Of a stretch of DNA of 64,000 bases, positions 25,356 to 34,202 are shown one piece after another (position 1 is the first letter of the stretch; each line of letters starts with the position of its first letter). The DNA is from Halanaerobium sp051746665 (lineage in GTDB: Bacteria > Bacillota > Halanaerobiia > Halanaerobiales > Halanaerobiaceae), in NCBI GenBank assembly GCA_051746665.1, contig JBNJFG010000002.1, positions 1 through 64,000 of the forward strand, read 5' to 3'. Under the pieces are notes generated by a model. The model saw only the letters and a list, made by a program, of their open reading frames with translations, did not search any database and was not told the origin of the DNA. A program made the translations under genes and the position numbers.

Positions 25356-26666
25356 ATGATAAAAAGAGCAGCTTTTTACACCTTAGGTTGTAAAGTAAAT
25401 CAGTATGAAACTGAAGCTGTAATAGATATTTTTATAGATAGCGGCTATCAAATTGTAGATTTTTCCGAAAAAGCAGATGTTTATATTGTTAATAGCTGTA
25501 CGGTAACAAATGAAGCAGCTCGTAAAACAAGACAGATTGCCCGCAGAGCAAAAAGAAGTTTTCCAAACAGCATTGTAGCTATTGTTGGCTGTTATACTCA
25601 AGCTTTTCCAGATGAAGTAAGAGATATAGAAGAAATTGATTTTGTAATGGGGAGTAATAATAAGGCAGATATTTTAAATAAAGCTGAAGAAATGCTGGCA
25701 GGAAAATCAATTACAAATGATGTAAAAGAATATAAAGAATTAAAAGAATATGAAGAATTAGAATTGAAAAGATTGTCAAATACAACTAGGGCCAACGTTA
25801 AAATTGAAGATGGGTGTAACCAGTTTTGTAGTTATTGTATTATTCCTTATGCGAGGGGACCAGTTAGAAGCCGCAAAAAAGAAGATGTAGTAACAGAAAT
25901 TAAACGCCTGAGCCAGCAGGGAGTTAAGGAGATTATTTTAACAGGTACTCATCTTGGTGCCTATGGCAGTGATAAAGGTAATAGTCAGGCTCTAACCCAA
26001 TTAATGAAAGATTTAACTGAACTTGAAGATTTAAAAAGAGTAAGATTGAGTTCTATAGAAGGAACTGAAATTGATCAAGGAATAATTGATCTGATTGCAG
26101 AAAAAGACATGTTCTGTCCTCATTTACACTTACCATTACAAAGCGGCAGCAACCAAATTTTAGAAGCAATGAACAGGCCTTATACTTTAGAAGATTTTAA
26201 AGAAACTGCAGCTGATTTAAGAAAAAAGATACCAAATCTAGCAATTACAACTGATGTAATAGTAGGTTTTCCAGGTGAAACAGAAAAAACTTTTGCTGAA
26301 ACACTAGAAGCAGTTAAAGAAATTGCTTTTTCTAAAGTTCATGTTTTTCCATACTCGGCAAGAGAGGGAACACCAGCAGCGGAAATGCAGCAGTTGAATG
26401 GGAATTTAGTTAAAGAATACAGCAAAAAACTTCGTTTGGTCAATGAAGCTTTAATGCTTGATTATCAAAAAGAATTTATCGGAAGTGAAAAAGAGGTCTT
26501 AATTGAAGAAGTTCGAGACCATTCTACAGATCTTTTGACTGGATATACTGATAATTATCTAAAAGTGCTTGTTGATGGTCCAGATAATCTAAAAAACAAA
26601 TTGGTAAAAGTTAAGTTAGAAAAATCAATTGATCCTTATCATTTAAAAGGTCAAATAATAAAATAA
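25356..26666 (+). CDS. mtaB: tRNA (N6-L-threonylcarbamoyladenosine-37-C2)-methylthiotransferase
   Basis: A 436-residue radical SAM methylthiotransferase. The N-terminal UPF0004 domain holds the second cluster (cysteines in YTLGCKVN, VNSCTVT and GCYTQ), the radical SAM motif is CNQFCSYC (C154, C158, C161), and a C-terminal TRAM domain binds tRNA. It converts t6A37 to ms2t6A37 in tRNAs reading ANN codons. MiaB and RimO are relatives, but the GCKVNQYE start marks the MtaB group. I chose ATG 25356 because it matches the usual family N-terminus; TTG 25344 or GTG 25347, close behind AAAGGTGA, are possible. Confidence 0.92.
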   Translation: MIKRAAFYTLGCKVNQYETEAVIDIFIDSGYQIVDFSEKADVYIVNSCTVTNEAARKTRQIARRAKRSFPNSIVAIVGCYTQAFPDEVRDIEEIDFVMGSNNKADILNKAEEMLAGKSITNDVKEYKELKEYEELELKRLSNTTRANVKIEDGCNQFCSYCIIPYARGPVRSRKKEDVVTEIKRLSQQGVKEIILTGTHLGAYGSDKGNSQALTQLMKDLTELEDLKRVRLSSIEGTEIDQGIIDLIAEKDMFCPHLHLPLQSGSNQILEAMNRPYTLEDFKETAADLRKKIPNLAITTDVIVGFPGETEKTFAETLEAVKEIAFSKVHVFPYSAREGTPAAEMQQLNGNLVKEYSKKLRLVNEALMLDYQKEFIGSEKEVLIEEVRDHSTDLLTGYTDNYLKVLVDGPDNLKNKLVKVKLEKSIDPYHLKGQIIK

Positions 26667-26761
26667 AAGGAATTTTGTTCTTTTAAGAGAATATAATTAA
26701 TAACTGAAGTTTTAAAAATATGGAAGTTTATTTCATATTGAAAATTAAAGGAGGGGTTTTC

Positions 26762-27106
26762 TTGAAAGATTGTTTGTTTTGCAAAATTGCTGCAGGTGAG
26801 ATGGAGACAGAGTTTGTTTATCAAGATGAAAAAGTTGTAGCTTTTAAAGATCTCAATCCTCAAGCACCTGTACATTTATTAATAGTGCCCAAAAAACATA
26901 TTTCAGATTTAAATAACCTTCAGTCTGAGGATAATGAATTAATAGGCCATATTTATCAAGTTGCAGGAAAAATGGCAGCTAAATATGAGATAGCTGATTC
27001 TGGGTATAGATTAGTTAGTAACTGTGGTGACGATGGAGGTCAAACAGTATATCATATTCATTTCCATCTTTTAGGTGGAAGACAACTGCAGTGGCCCCCA
27101 GGATAA
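26762..27106 (+). CDS. HIT-family (HINT) nucleotide hydrolase
   Basis: A 114-residue histidine triad protein with CLFCKIAAGE at the start (C4 and C7 give the zinc-like pair of the HINT group) and the catalytic HIHFH at H98, H100, H102. HINT proteins hydrolyse nucleoside phosphoramidates such as AMP-amine conjugates; the physiological substrate is not known. TTG 26762 is chosen because AAGGAGG (26749-26755) is 6 bases upstream; a longer frame from ATG 26720 would add residues not seen in the family. Confidence 0.9.
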   Translation: MKDCLFCKIAAGEMETEFVYQDEKVVAFKDLNPQAPVHLLIVPKKHISDLNNLQSEDNELIGHIYQVAGKMAAKYEIADSGYRLVSNCGDDGGQTVYHIHFHLLGGRQLQWPPG

Positions 27107-27174
27107 ATTTGATTTAAAATTATATTTGCAAATAAGGTAAAAGATATTATTGACTAAAGATTGGAGTTGTAAAG

Positions 27175-27624
27175 ATGAGCAAATTAAAAGAGAAGTTAAT
27201 AGAAGATATGAAAAAGGCAATGAAAGCAAAAGATAAAGAGAGACTTTCTGTAATAAGAATGACCAGATCACAAATTAAAAATAAAGAAATAGAAACTGGT
27301 GAAGAATTAGATGACCAGGAAGTAACAGCAGTAATAGCTAAACAGGTTAAACAGATTAAGGATTCTTTATCTGATTTTGAAAAATCAGGCAAAAAAGATG
27401 TGATGGAAAAACTTTATAACGAGATTGAAATTTTACAAGAATATTTACCTGAACAAATGTCAGAAGAGGAAGTAGATAAACTGGTAGATCAGATTATCGA
27501 AGAAACAGGAGCGGAAAATATGTCTGATATGGGACAGGTTATGGGAATGATCATGCCTAAAATTAAAGGTAAAGCTGATGGTTCAATGGTTAGTTCTAAA
27601 GTAAAAGAAAAACTAAGTAATTAA
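27175..27624 (+). CDS. yqeY: GatB/YqeY domain protein
   Basis: A 149-residue helical protein matching the YqeY family (KEKLIEDMKKAMKAKDKERLSVIRM, and GQVMGMIMPKIKGKADG near the end). The fold resembles the tail of GatB, which binds tRNA in the amidotransferase, so a tRNA-linked role is possible but not shown. In Bacillus yqeY follows rpsU; rpsU is not here. A hairpin follows the gene. Confidence 0.9.
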   Translation: MSKLKEKLIEDMKKAMKAKDKERLSVIRMTRSQIKNKEIETGEELDDQEVTAVIAKQVKQIKDSLSDFEKSGKKDVMEKLYNEIEILQEYLPEQMSEEEVDKLVDQIIEETGAENMSDMGQVMGMIMPKIKGKADGSMVSSKVKEKLSN

Positions 27625-27635
27625 ATATAATTTAT

Positions 27636-27660
27636 AAAGAAAGGGATCATCCCTTTCTTT
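27636..27660 (+). terminator. Hairpin after yqeY
   Basis: AAAGAAAGGGA (27636-27646) pairs perfectly over 11 bp with TCCCTTTCTTT (27650-27660) around TCA. The T-run is weak (ATTCCTCTTT), so it may be a partial terminator before nfeD. Confidence 0.6.
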
Positions 27661-27685
27661 ATTCCTCTTTATTGGAGGTGTCATA

Positions 27686-28969
27686 ATGAAAAAAATAATT
27701 TTAATTTTTTTAATATTTTTTTTAAGTATTAGTTTTTATAGCTCTGCAGCTGCAAAAGCAGAGGTTATTCACATAAATTTAGACAGTGAAATTAATAATG
27801 CAGAATTTAGTTTTATCGATAAAAGCTTAACCGAAGCTGAAAATATTAACGCTGACTTTGTGATTATAGAAATTAATTCACTGGGTGGCTTTGTAGATTC
27901 AGCACTTAAAATAAGAGATAGAATTTTAGAATCAGAAGTAAAAGTTATTAGTTTTGTTAATGGTAGAGCTTGGTCAGCTGCAGCTTTAATTGCTTTAGCT
28001 GGAGAAAAATTATATATATCACCTTCTTCAAGTATTGGTGCTGCTGAGACCAGACCAAATGAAGAAAAATATATTTCAGCTTTAAGAAAGGAATTTGCTG
28101 CTACTGCAGAAAGAAGGAATAAAAATCCACAAATTGCTGAGGCGATGGTAGATGCTTCAATGGAAATTGAAGGCTTGATTGAAAAGGATAAGCTGCTAAC
28201 TTTAACAGCAGCTGAGGCTTTAGAAGTGGGAATTGCAGATTTTAATGTTTCTTCTCTAGCAGATCTTGCAGCAGCAGAAAATATTAATCTAAATGAAATC
28301 AGAACAATAGAAAAGACTAATTTCGAAAAAATAATGGGGATTGTCAGTAATCCTTATGCAAGTTCATTACTTTTAATTATTGCTTTTTCTGCTTTGATAT
28401 TTGAAGCTTTAACTCCTGGTTTTGCACTTGGTGGAACTGTTGGGGTAATAACCTTATTAATCTTTTTTGCTGGTCATATTTTTACTGGTTCTATTGGCGT
28501 AGGAATAGTAATTTTATTTATTGTTGGTATAATATTGATTTTGGCAGAAATTTTTATTATTCCGGGTTTTGGAATTGCAGGAATAAGCGGTATAACAGCT
28601 GTTTTATCGAGTCTGTTTTTTATTTTTCCTAACAGCACAATTGCAATCAATGTTTTTTTAGCAGTAGTTGTTTTTACTTTAATTATCGGTGTTTTTATGG
28701 TTAGAAATTTTGGCAGTAGTCGTTTTTGGAAGAAAATTTCTTTAAATAATAGTTCTGAAAATTATTTTTCATCAACTTCTAAAAAAGATTATCTTGATCA
28801 AGAAGGAGAAACTTTGTCAAAATTGAGGCCAGCAGGAACAATAAAATTAAATGGAGAAAGAGTCGATGCAGTTAGTGAAGGTAGTTTTATTAGTAAAGGG
28901 CAAAAGGTTAAAGTGATTTCAGTTTCTGGATCTCGAGTTGTTGTTCGCAAAATATCAGAGGAGGAATAA
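27686..28969 (+). CDS. nfeD: NfeD-family membrane serine protease
   Basis: A 427-residue protein with a signal peptide (about 1-25), a ClpP-class protease-like domain (about 28-200; the nucleophile is likely the serine in GRAWSAAALIAL, and SSSIGAAE follows), four or five membrane segments (about 225-350) and a C-terminal NfeD OB-fold (about 370-427). The long form with protease domain is typical of flotillin partners. The next gene, floA, starts 3 bases after its stop, so the two act together at membrane microdomains. The client of the protease is not known. Confidence 0.9.
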   Translation: MKKIILIFLIFFLSISFYSSAAAKAEVIHINLDSEINNAEFSFIDKSLTEAENINADFVIIEINSLGGFVDSALKIRDRILESEVKVISFVNGRAWSAAALIALAGEKLYISPSSSIGAAETRPNEEKYISALRKEFAATAERRNKNPQIAEAMVDASMEIEGLIEKDKLLTLTAAEALEVGIADFNVSSLADLAAAENINLNEIRTIEKTNFEKIMGIVSNPYASSLLLIIAFSALIFEALTPGFALGGTVGVITLLIFFAGHIFTGSIGVGIVILFIVGIILILAEIFIIPGFGIAGISGITAVLSSLFFIFPNSTIAINVFLAVVVFTLIIGVFMVRNFGSSRFWKKISLNNSSENYFSSTSKKDYLDQEGETLSKLRPAGTIKLNGERVDAVSEGSFISKGQKVKVISVSGSRVVVRKISEEE

Positions 28970-28972
28970 ATA

Positions 28973-29959
28973 ATGGAAATTTTATCAATATTAATTTTAG
29001 TAGCTATAATTTTATTTTTTGTTTTATTTTTTTACTTTATACCATTGGGATTATGGATTTCAGCAACTGCTGCAGGAGTAAAGGTTGGATTTTTTAATTT
29101 AATTGGAATGCGTTTAAGAAGGGTAGTTCCATCTTCAATTGTTGGTCCAATGATTAAATCCCATAAAGCAGGCAAAGGTTTAAGTAGTGATCAACTTGAG
29201 GCTCATTATCTGGCAGGCGGAAATGTTGATCGTGTTGTTGATGCTTTAATTGCTGCTCAAAGGGCAGAAATTGACTTAACTTTCGAAAGAGCAGCTGCAA
29301 TTGATTTAGCTGGTAGAGATGTACTGGAAGCAGTTAAAATGAGTGTTAATCCTAAAGTTATACAGACTCCAGTAGTTACAGCCGTAGCAATGGATGGTAT
29401 TCAGGTGATGGCAACTGCTAGAGTAACTGTAAGAGCTAATATAGAACGTCTTGTTGGTGGAGCAGGAGAAGAAACTGTACTGGCAAGAGTTGGTGAAGGA
29501 ATAGTTACAACAGTAGGTTCTGCGGAATCTCATAAAAAAGTATTAGAAAACCCTGATTCTATTTCTAAAACAGTTTTAGACAAGGGTTTAGATTCTGGAA
29601 CAGCATTTGAAATTTTATCTATTGATATAGCAGATGTTGATGTTGGTAAAAATATTGGAGCTCAACTTCAGACTGATCAGGCAGAAGCAGATAAAGAAAT
29701 TGCACAGGCTAAAGCAGAAGAAAGAAGAGCTATGGCTGTTGCTGAAGAACAAGAAATGAAAGCAAGAGTTCAAGAAATGAGAGCTAAAGTTGTCGAAGCT
29801 GAAGCTGAAGTACCACTTGCAATGGCTGAAGCGCTAAAAAAAGGAAATTTGGGAGTAATGGATTATATGAAACTTAAAAATGTAGAATCAGATACAAAAA
29901 TGAGAACAAGTATTTCAGAAACTTCAGAAACTGACAATGATTCCCAAAATGGAAATTGA
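28973..29959 (+). CDS. floA: Flotillin-like protein FloA
   Basis: A 328-residue SPFH-related membrane scaffold. One N-terminal hydrophobic hairpin (about 3-40) is followed by the PHB/SPFH domain and an Ala/Glu-rich coiled coil (about 235-290, KAEERRAMAVAEEQEMKARV), then a short polar tail. FloA organises lipid microdomains and influences membrane fluidity. AGAGGAGG precedes the ATG. In Bacillus the order is nfeD-like yqeZ, floA, yqfB, yqfC, yqfD, phoH; here a 146-residue protein and then phoH follow. Confidence 0.94.
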   Translation: MEILSILILVAIILFFVLFFYFIPLGLWISATAAGVKVGFFNLIGMRLRRVVPSSIVGPMIKSHKAGKGLSSDQLEAHYLAGGNVDRVVDALIAAQRAEIDLTFERAAAIDLAGRDVLEAVKMSVNPKVIQTPVVTAVAMDGIQVMATARVTVRANIERLVGGAGEETVLARVGEGIVTTVGSAESHKKVLENPDSISKTVLDKGLDSGTAFEILSIDIADVDVGKNIGAQLQTDQAEADKEIAQAKAEERRAMAVAEEQEMKARVQEMRAKVVEAEAEVPLAMAEALKKGNLGVMDYMKLKNVESDTKMRTSISETSETDNDSQNGN

Positions 29960-29993
29960 TTTTAAAAAATAGCTTTGAAAGTTGAGGTGGAGT

Positions 29994-30434
29994 ATGGAAG
30001 GATTAATATTTTCACTTCCAATATTTATTATATTTTTCTTCATTCTATTCCAGATGTTTTCAATTGTTAAAAAAGTTATTAATTTTTTAATGAAAAATTT
30101 CAACTTAACAATTAATCAGGCAGGTGAAGAAACACAGAGAAGTGATAGCTCAGCTGATCTTGACTATAATCAATATGATCAAGAAGAAGTTAAAAAAAGA
30201 ATTAGTACAGCAGAAAAAAAATCATTAGACAGAAAAAAAGAAGAAATTTTAAATAAAAACAAAAAATCAAATAATAAAGACAATGAAAGAACTATTAATA
30301 AAAAAACAAATGGGATAAAAAGTACTAAAAAAAGTAATTCATTTGCAAAAACTTTTGCTCAATATAGTGAGGTAGAAAAAGCTGTTATTTATAATGAGAT
30401 ATTATCTAAGCCTAAAGCTTTAAGAAAAAAATAA
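29994..30434 (+). CDS. Small membrane-anchored protein linked to floA
   Basis: A 146-residue protein with one strong N-terminal membrane segment (about 3-25, GLIFSLPIFIIFFFILFQMF) and a long, charged, Lys/Asn/Ser-rich cytoplasmic tail that is probably disordered, ending in a short helix (SEVEKAVIYNEILSKPKALRKK). GAGGTGG (29984-29990) fixes ATG 29994. It follows floA by 34 bases and ends at a terminator, so it is probably co-transcribed with nfeD-floA. Its place corresponds to yqfB of Bacillus, but I do not recognise the sequence. A role as FloA partner is inference from position. Confidence 0.75.
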   Translation: MEGLIFSLPIFIIFFFILFQMFSIVKKVINFLMKNFNLTINQAGEETQRSDSSADLDYNQYDQEEVKKRISTAEKKSLDRKKEEILNKNKKSNNKDNERTINKKTNGIKSTKKSNSFAKTFAQYSEVEKAVIYNEILSKPKALRKK

Positions 30435-30446
30435 TATTATAATATA

Positions 30447-30479
30447 AAAAACTGTGGCCAACCTCCGGCTGCAGTTTTT
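30447..30479 (+). terminator. Intrinsic terminator after the nfeD-floA unit
   Basis: AAAAACTGTGGCC (30447-30459) pairs with GGCTGCAGTTTTT (30467-30479) in a 13-bp stem with two G-U pairs; the final T-run is part of the descending arm. Confidence 0.8.
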
Positions 30480-30487
30480 CGCTAAAT

Positions 30488-30515
30488 TTGTTTAAAGAAA
30501 TAAATATGATATAAT
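30488..30515 (+). promoter_or_regulatory. Promoter of the phoH operon
   Basis: TTGTTT (30488-30493), a 16-base spacer and a consensus TATAAT (30510-30515) with TG at 30507-30508 (extended -10). It lies directly after the terminator and 35 bases before the phoH start. Confidence 0.75.
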
Positions 30516-30549
30516 AGTTAAGTAAAAGTAATTAAGGAGGAGTTATAAT

Positions 30550-31509
30550 TTGAGTCAAACAGATAAAATTATCGAAATCAATGATTATAAGCTTGCTCAA
30601 AATTTCTTTGGTCATAATGATCGCAATTTAAAATTATTAGAAGAAATACTATCTATTAAATTAAATGGTCGAGGTAACCAAATAAAGATTAATGACGATA
30701 ATAAAAACAAAGAAACCGAGAAAATAATTAAAAAGTTAATTTCTTTAACAGATAAAAAAGAAGAACTTTCACCTAGAAAATTGAAATATGCAGCTGAACT
30801 TTTGAAAAGAAATCCAGCTGTTAATTTAGATAGGATTTTTGATGAAGTTGTGCTGGAAAACTACAAAGGTAGAAAGATTAAAGCTAAAACCATGGGTCAA
30901 AAACTTTATTTAGAGTCAATAAAAAATAGAGATATTGTTTTTTCTATCGGACCTGCTGGAACTGGAAAAACGTATTTAGCTATGGTAATGGCAGTTAAAA
31001 GTCTTTTAAAAAATGAAATAAATAGAATTGTTTTAACTAGACCTGCAATTGAAGCTGGAGAAAATTTAGGCTTTCTACCGGGAGATATGCAGGAAAAAGT
31101 AGATCCTTATTTAAGACCGCTATATGATGCTTTGTATGATATTTTAGGACCTGAAAAAGCTAAATTATATCAGGAAAAAGATATTATAGAAGTTGCACCA
31201 CTTGCTTACATGAGGGGTAGAACGCTTGATGATTCTTTTGTGATTCTAGATGAAGCTCAAAATACTACTTTAGAACAGATGAAGATGTTTTTAACCAGAA
31301 TTGGCTTTAATTCTAAGGCTGTAATCACTGGTGATATCACTCAGATAGATCTTCCCAGTAAAAAACGTTCTGGGCTGGCAACGGTTCAGAAAATATTGAA
31401 AGATATTAAGGGGATAGACTTTGTCTACTTAAGCAGACATGATGTTGTAAGGCATGATCTGGTTAAAGAAATCATTAAAGCATACGAAAGTTATGAAAGT
31501 GGGAGTTAA
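30550..31509 (+). CDS. phoH: PhoH-family ATPase
   Basis: A 319-residue cytoplasmic P-loop protein with Walker A GPAGTGKT (134-141), Walker B VILDEAQN and the following TRIGFNSKAVITGD sequence typical of PhoH. Family members are linked to RNA metabolism; the exact function is unclear. The start is TTG 30550 behind AAGGAGG (30534-30540). It heads the operon phoH-pgpH-ybeY-dgkA; its pairing with ybeY, an rRNA maturation endonuclease, supports an RNA role. Confidence 0.94.
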   Translation: MSQTDKIIEINDYKLAQNFFGHNDRNLKLLEEILSIKLNGRGNQIKINDDNKNKETEKIIKKLISLTDKKEELSPRKLKYAAELLKRNPAVNLDRIFDEVVLENYKGRKIKAKTMGQKLYLESIKNRDIVFSIGPAGTGKTYLAMVMAVKSLLKNEINRIVLTRPAIEAGENLGFLPGDMQEKVDPYLRPLYDALYDILGPEKAKLYQEKDIIEVAPLAYMRGRTLDDSFVILDEAQNTTLEQMKMFLTRIGFNSKAVITGDITQIDLPSKKRSGLATVQKILKDIKGIDFVYLSRHDVVRHDLVKEIIKAYESYESGS

Positions 31510-31511
31510 AT

Positions 31512-33770
31512 ATGAAATTTATGAAAAAATTGAGAGTTAAACTCCGCAGATGGAGAAAAGAATATCTTAATTTTTCATCTAATACTTATAAAATTATTTG
31601 GGCTGTGATTTTCTTTATTTTAATTGCTCTAACTTTAAGTCTTGATCTGATTCCTAATCAGGTTGATTTGCGAGCTGGACAGGTTAGTCAAAATGATATT
31701 ACTGCCCCAAGAACAATTAGATTTATCGATGAAGCTAGAACCTCTGAATTGCGACAGCGGGCAGCTGATACAGCCCCAAGAGTATATGAAGAGGATAGTA
31801 CGGTGGAGGAAGAAGTTTTAAATAAGGTTAATGATTTATTTGATACAGTAAAAGCTGAAAGACAATTTTTCTATTATAATAAGCTTGATTTAGAAGAAAA
31901 CGAAAGAGTTCAGCAAAATGGAACAATTTTAGAAAGCAAGCAAAATAATGAAAACACTGCAGAAGAAGCTCTAAGTCAAAATGAAATAGATAATTTAACT
32001 GAATCAGAAGTTAATGAGATTGTTAAATTAATAAATGGTAAATTAGATTTTGAAATCAGCAGTGATAATTTAGCTGGTTTAATTAGATTAAATGATGATG
32101 AATTAGCTGATCTTAGAAATAGGTCAATAAACCTTGTACAGGAAAAATTACAAAGTAGAATATTACCATCAGATCTAGAATCTGCACGTCAAGACCTTCG
32201 TCAAAATGCAATGGAGATGGATATTTCAAGAAATAATAGATTAATATTAGCAGAAATTTCAGATGAAGTTATTGCTGCTAATATGTTTTTAAATCAAGAA
32301 GCCACTACCAATAGACGTGAGGAAGCGATATCGGATGTTGATGCTGTAGAAAAAACAGTACGCCAGGGTGAAATCATTGTTCGTAAAGGTGATGTTGTTA
32401 CAGAAGCTGATATAGAGGTTTTAGAAAGGTTAGGACTGCAAAAAGGTGGAATTAATTATTACAACATTAGTGGGAGAATAATAATTAGTCTTATTTTGAT
32501 TATAATACTTGGTTTTTATTTCTATAAATATCAAAAGGATATCTGGCAGGATAATAGCAAACTGCTGCTGGTTGAACTCTTAATTTTAATGGTAGTTGTT
32601 TTAGCCAAAATTTTAACTCTATTTCATAATCCTTTTGTAAACTATATGGTTCCAACTGCAATGGCTTCGATACTATTAACTATTTTGATTGGTAGTGATA
32701 CAGCTTTAATTACTACATTATTTATCAGTTTATTAATCGCTCCTATCTATGATATGAATTTCAATATAGTACTTACATCTTTTTTAGCTGGTTTAATTGG
32801 TATTTTTAGTGTAACAAAGGTTAAAGAGCGTGGCGATATCATTCGAGCTGGTTTAAATGTCAGTTTCATATTGGTTTTTCTAATAGGAGGTCTGTCATTA
32901 CTTCAACAAAATCAAGATTGGAGTTATTTAATCTGGTCAATCGGAGGCGGAATTGTTAATGGACTGTTAGTAGGTGTTCTAGCAAATGGGTTATTACCAT
33001 ATTTAGAAGATTTATTTGATATGACAAGTTCTGTAAAATTATTAGAACTTTCAAATCCAAGTCAACCTATTTTAAAAAGAATGCTTGTTGAAGCACCGGG
33101 TACCTATCACCACAGTGTAATAGTTGGTAATCTAGCTGAAACAGCAGCTGAAGATGTAGGTGCAGATGCATTATTAGCAAGGGCTGCCGCTTATTATCAT
33201 GATATTGGTAAACTAAAAAGACCATATTTTTTCTCTGATAATCAATTTGGAGGGGAAAATCCGCATGATAAAACATCTCCTAATTTAAGTGCCTTAATAA
33301 TTAAGTCACATGTTAAAGATGGAGTTGAATTAGCTGAAGAAAGTGCTTTACCTTCTAAAATTATAGATATCATTAAACAGCACCATGGAACTAATTTAAT
33401 CTCATTTTTTTATCAGCAGGCACTGCAGGATAATAAACATGATGATATTGAAAAAAAAGATTTTCGTTATGATGGCCCTAAACCTCAGAGTAGAGAAGCA
33501 GCAATTATTATGTTAGCTGATATTACAGAGGCTGCTTTAAGGTCTAAAAACTTTAACAAAAACAATCATGACAGAATAGAAGGATTTGTTAGAGGACTTG
33601 TAAAAGATAAATTAATAGAAAATCAGCTTGATCAATCAAATTTAACCTTAAGTGATTTAGATACAATAGTTAAAAGCTTTGTTAAAGTTTTAACTGGTAT
33701 TTATCATCAAAGAGTAGAATATCCAGAAAAACTACTGAAAGAAATGAAAGGTGGTAAAAATAGTGCTTAA
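31512..33770 (+). CDS. pgpH: 7TM-HD cyclic-di-AMP phosphodiesterase PgpH
   Basis: A 752-residue protein with one N-terminal membrane helix (about 25-45), a large extracytoplasmic domain (about 46-310), seven membrane segments (about 320-500) and a cytoplasmic HD domain with H563 D564 in YYHDIGK, followed by further metal ligands (HDKTSPN, QHHGTN). The family hydrolyses c-di-AMP, a messenger for potassium and osmotic balance, which would matter in a salt-loving anaerobe. The extracytoplasmic part has a Gln/Asn/Glu-rich stretch (about 132-165). It starts 2 bases after the phoH stop and overlaps ybeY by 8 bases. Confidence 0.93.
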   Translation: MKFMKKLRVKLRRWRKEYLNFSSNTYKIIWAVIFFILIALTLSLDLIPNQVDLRAGQVSQNDITAPRTIRFIDEARTSELRQRAADTAPRVYEEDSTVEEEVLNKVNDLFDTVKAERQFFYYNKLDLEENERVQQNGTILESKQNNENTAEEALSQNEIDNLTESEVNEIVKLINGKLDFEISSDNLAGLIRLNDDELADLRNRSINLVQEKLQSRILPSDLESARQDLRQNAMEMDISRNNRLILAEISDEVIAANMFLNQEATTNRREEAISDVDAVEKTVRQGEIIVRKGDVVTEADIEVLERLGLQKGGINYYNISGRIIISLILIIILGFYFYKYQKDIWQDNSKLLLVELLILMVVVLAKILTLFHNPFVNYMVPTAMASILLTILIGSDTALITTLFISLLIAPIYDMNFNIVLTSFLAGLIGIFSVTKVKERGDIIRAGLNVSFILVFLIGGLSLLQQNQDWSYLIWSIGGGIVNGLLVGVLANGLLPYLEDLFDMTSSVKLLELSNPSQPILKRMLVEAPGTYHHSVIVGNLAETAAEDVGADALLARAAAYYHDIGKLKRPYFFSDNQFGGENPHDKTSPNLSALIIKSHVKDGVELAEESALPSKIIDIIKQHHGTNLISFFYQQALQDNKHDDIEKKDFRYDGPKPQSREAAIIMLADITEAALRSKNFNKNNHDRIEGFVRGLVKDKLIENQLDQSNLTLSDLDTIVKSFVKVLTGIYHQRVEYPEKLLKEMKGGKNSA

Positions 33771-34194
33771 TGTAGAATTTAATAATCAACAGGATGCTGT
33801 TAAAATTGAAGAAGAAATGCTTGAACTTCTAGAAAAAGTAGTTATAACCGCTGCTGAAATTGAAGGCTATAGTGGTGGAGAAGTAAGTATTGCTTTTGTT
33901 AGTAATCAGCAGATAAAAGAACTTAATAATAAATATCGAGAAAAAAATGAAGCTACAGATGTACTGTCATTTCCAATTGATGAGGAAATGCTGGGTGATA
34001 TTATTATTTCAGCTCAGCGTGCTGCTGAGCAGGCAGAAGAATATAACCATCCATTAAAAAGAGAATTTGCTTATTTAACTGTACATGGAATGCTGCATTT
34101 ATTTGGTTATGATCATCACAGTGAAAAGGAAAAGAATGAAATGCGGCAGAAAGAAGAAAGAGTTTTAACTCAATTAGGTATTAGTAGAGATTAG
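33763..34194 (+). CDS. ybeY: Endoribonuclease YbeY
   Basis: A 143-residue metalloprotein with the zinc-binding motif HGMLHLFGYDH (H108, H112, H118) and the family sequence NKYREKNEATDVLSFP. YbeY matures the 3' end of 16S rRNA and takes part in ribosome quality control. GTG 33763 is chosen because AAAGGTGG (33747-33754) lies 8 bases upstream; the GTG at 33751 falls inside that site. Overlaps the end of pgpH. Confidence 0.94.
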   Translation: MLNVEFNNQQDAVKIEEEMLELLEKVVITAAEIEGYSGGEVSIAFVSNQQIKELNNKYREKNEATDVLSFPIDEEMLGDIIISAQRAAEQAEEYNHPLKREFAYLTVHGMLHLFGYDHHSEKEKNEMRQKEERVLTQLGISRD

Positions 34195-34202
34195 GTGTCA
34201 AA

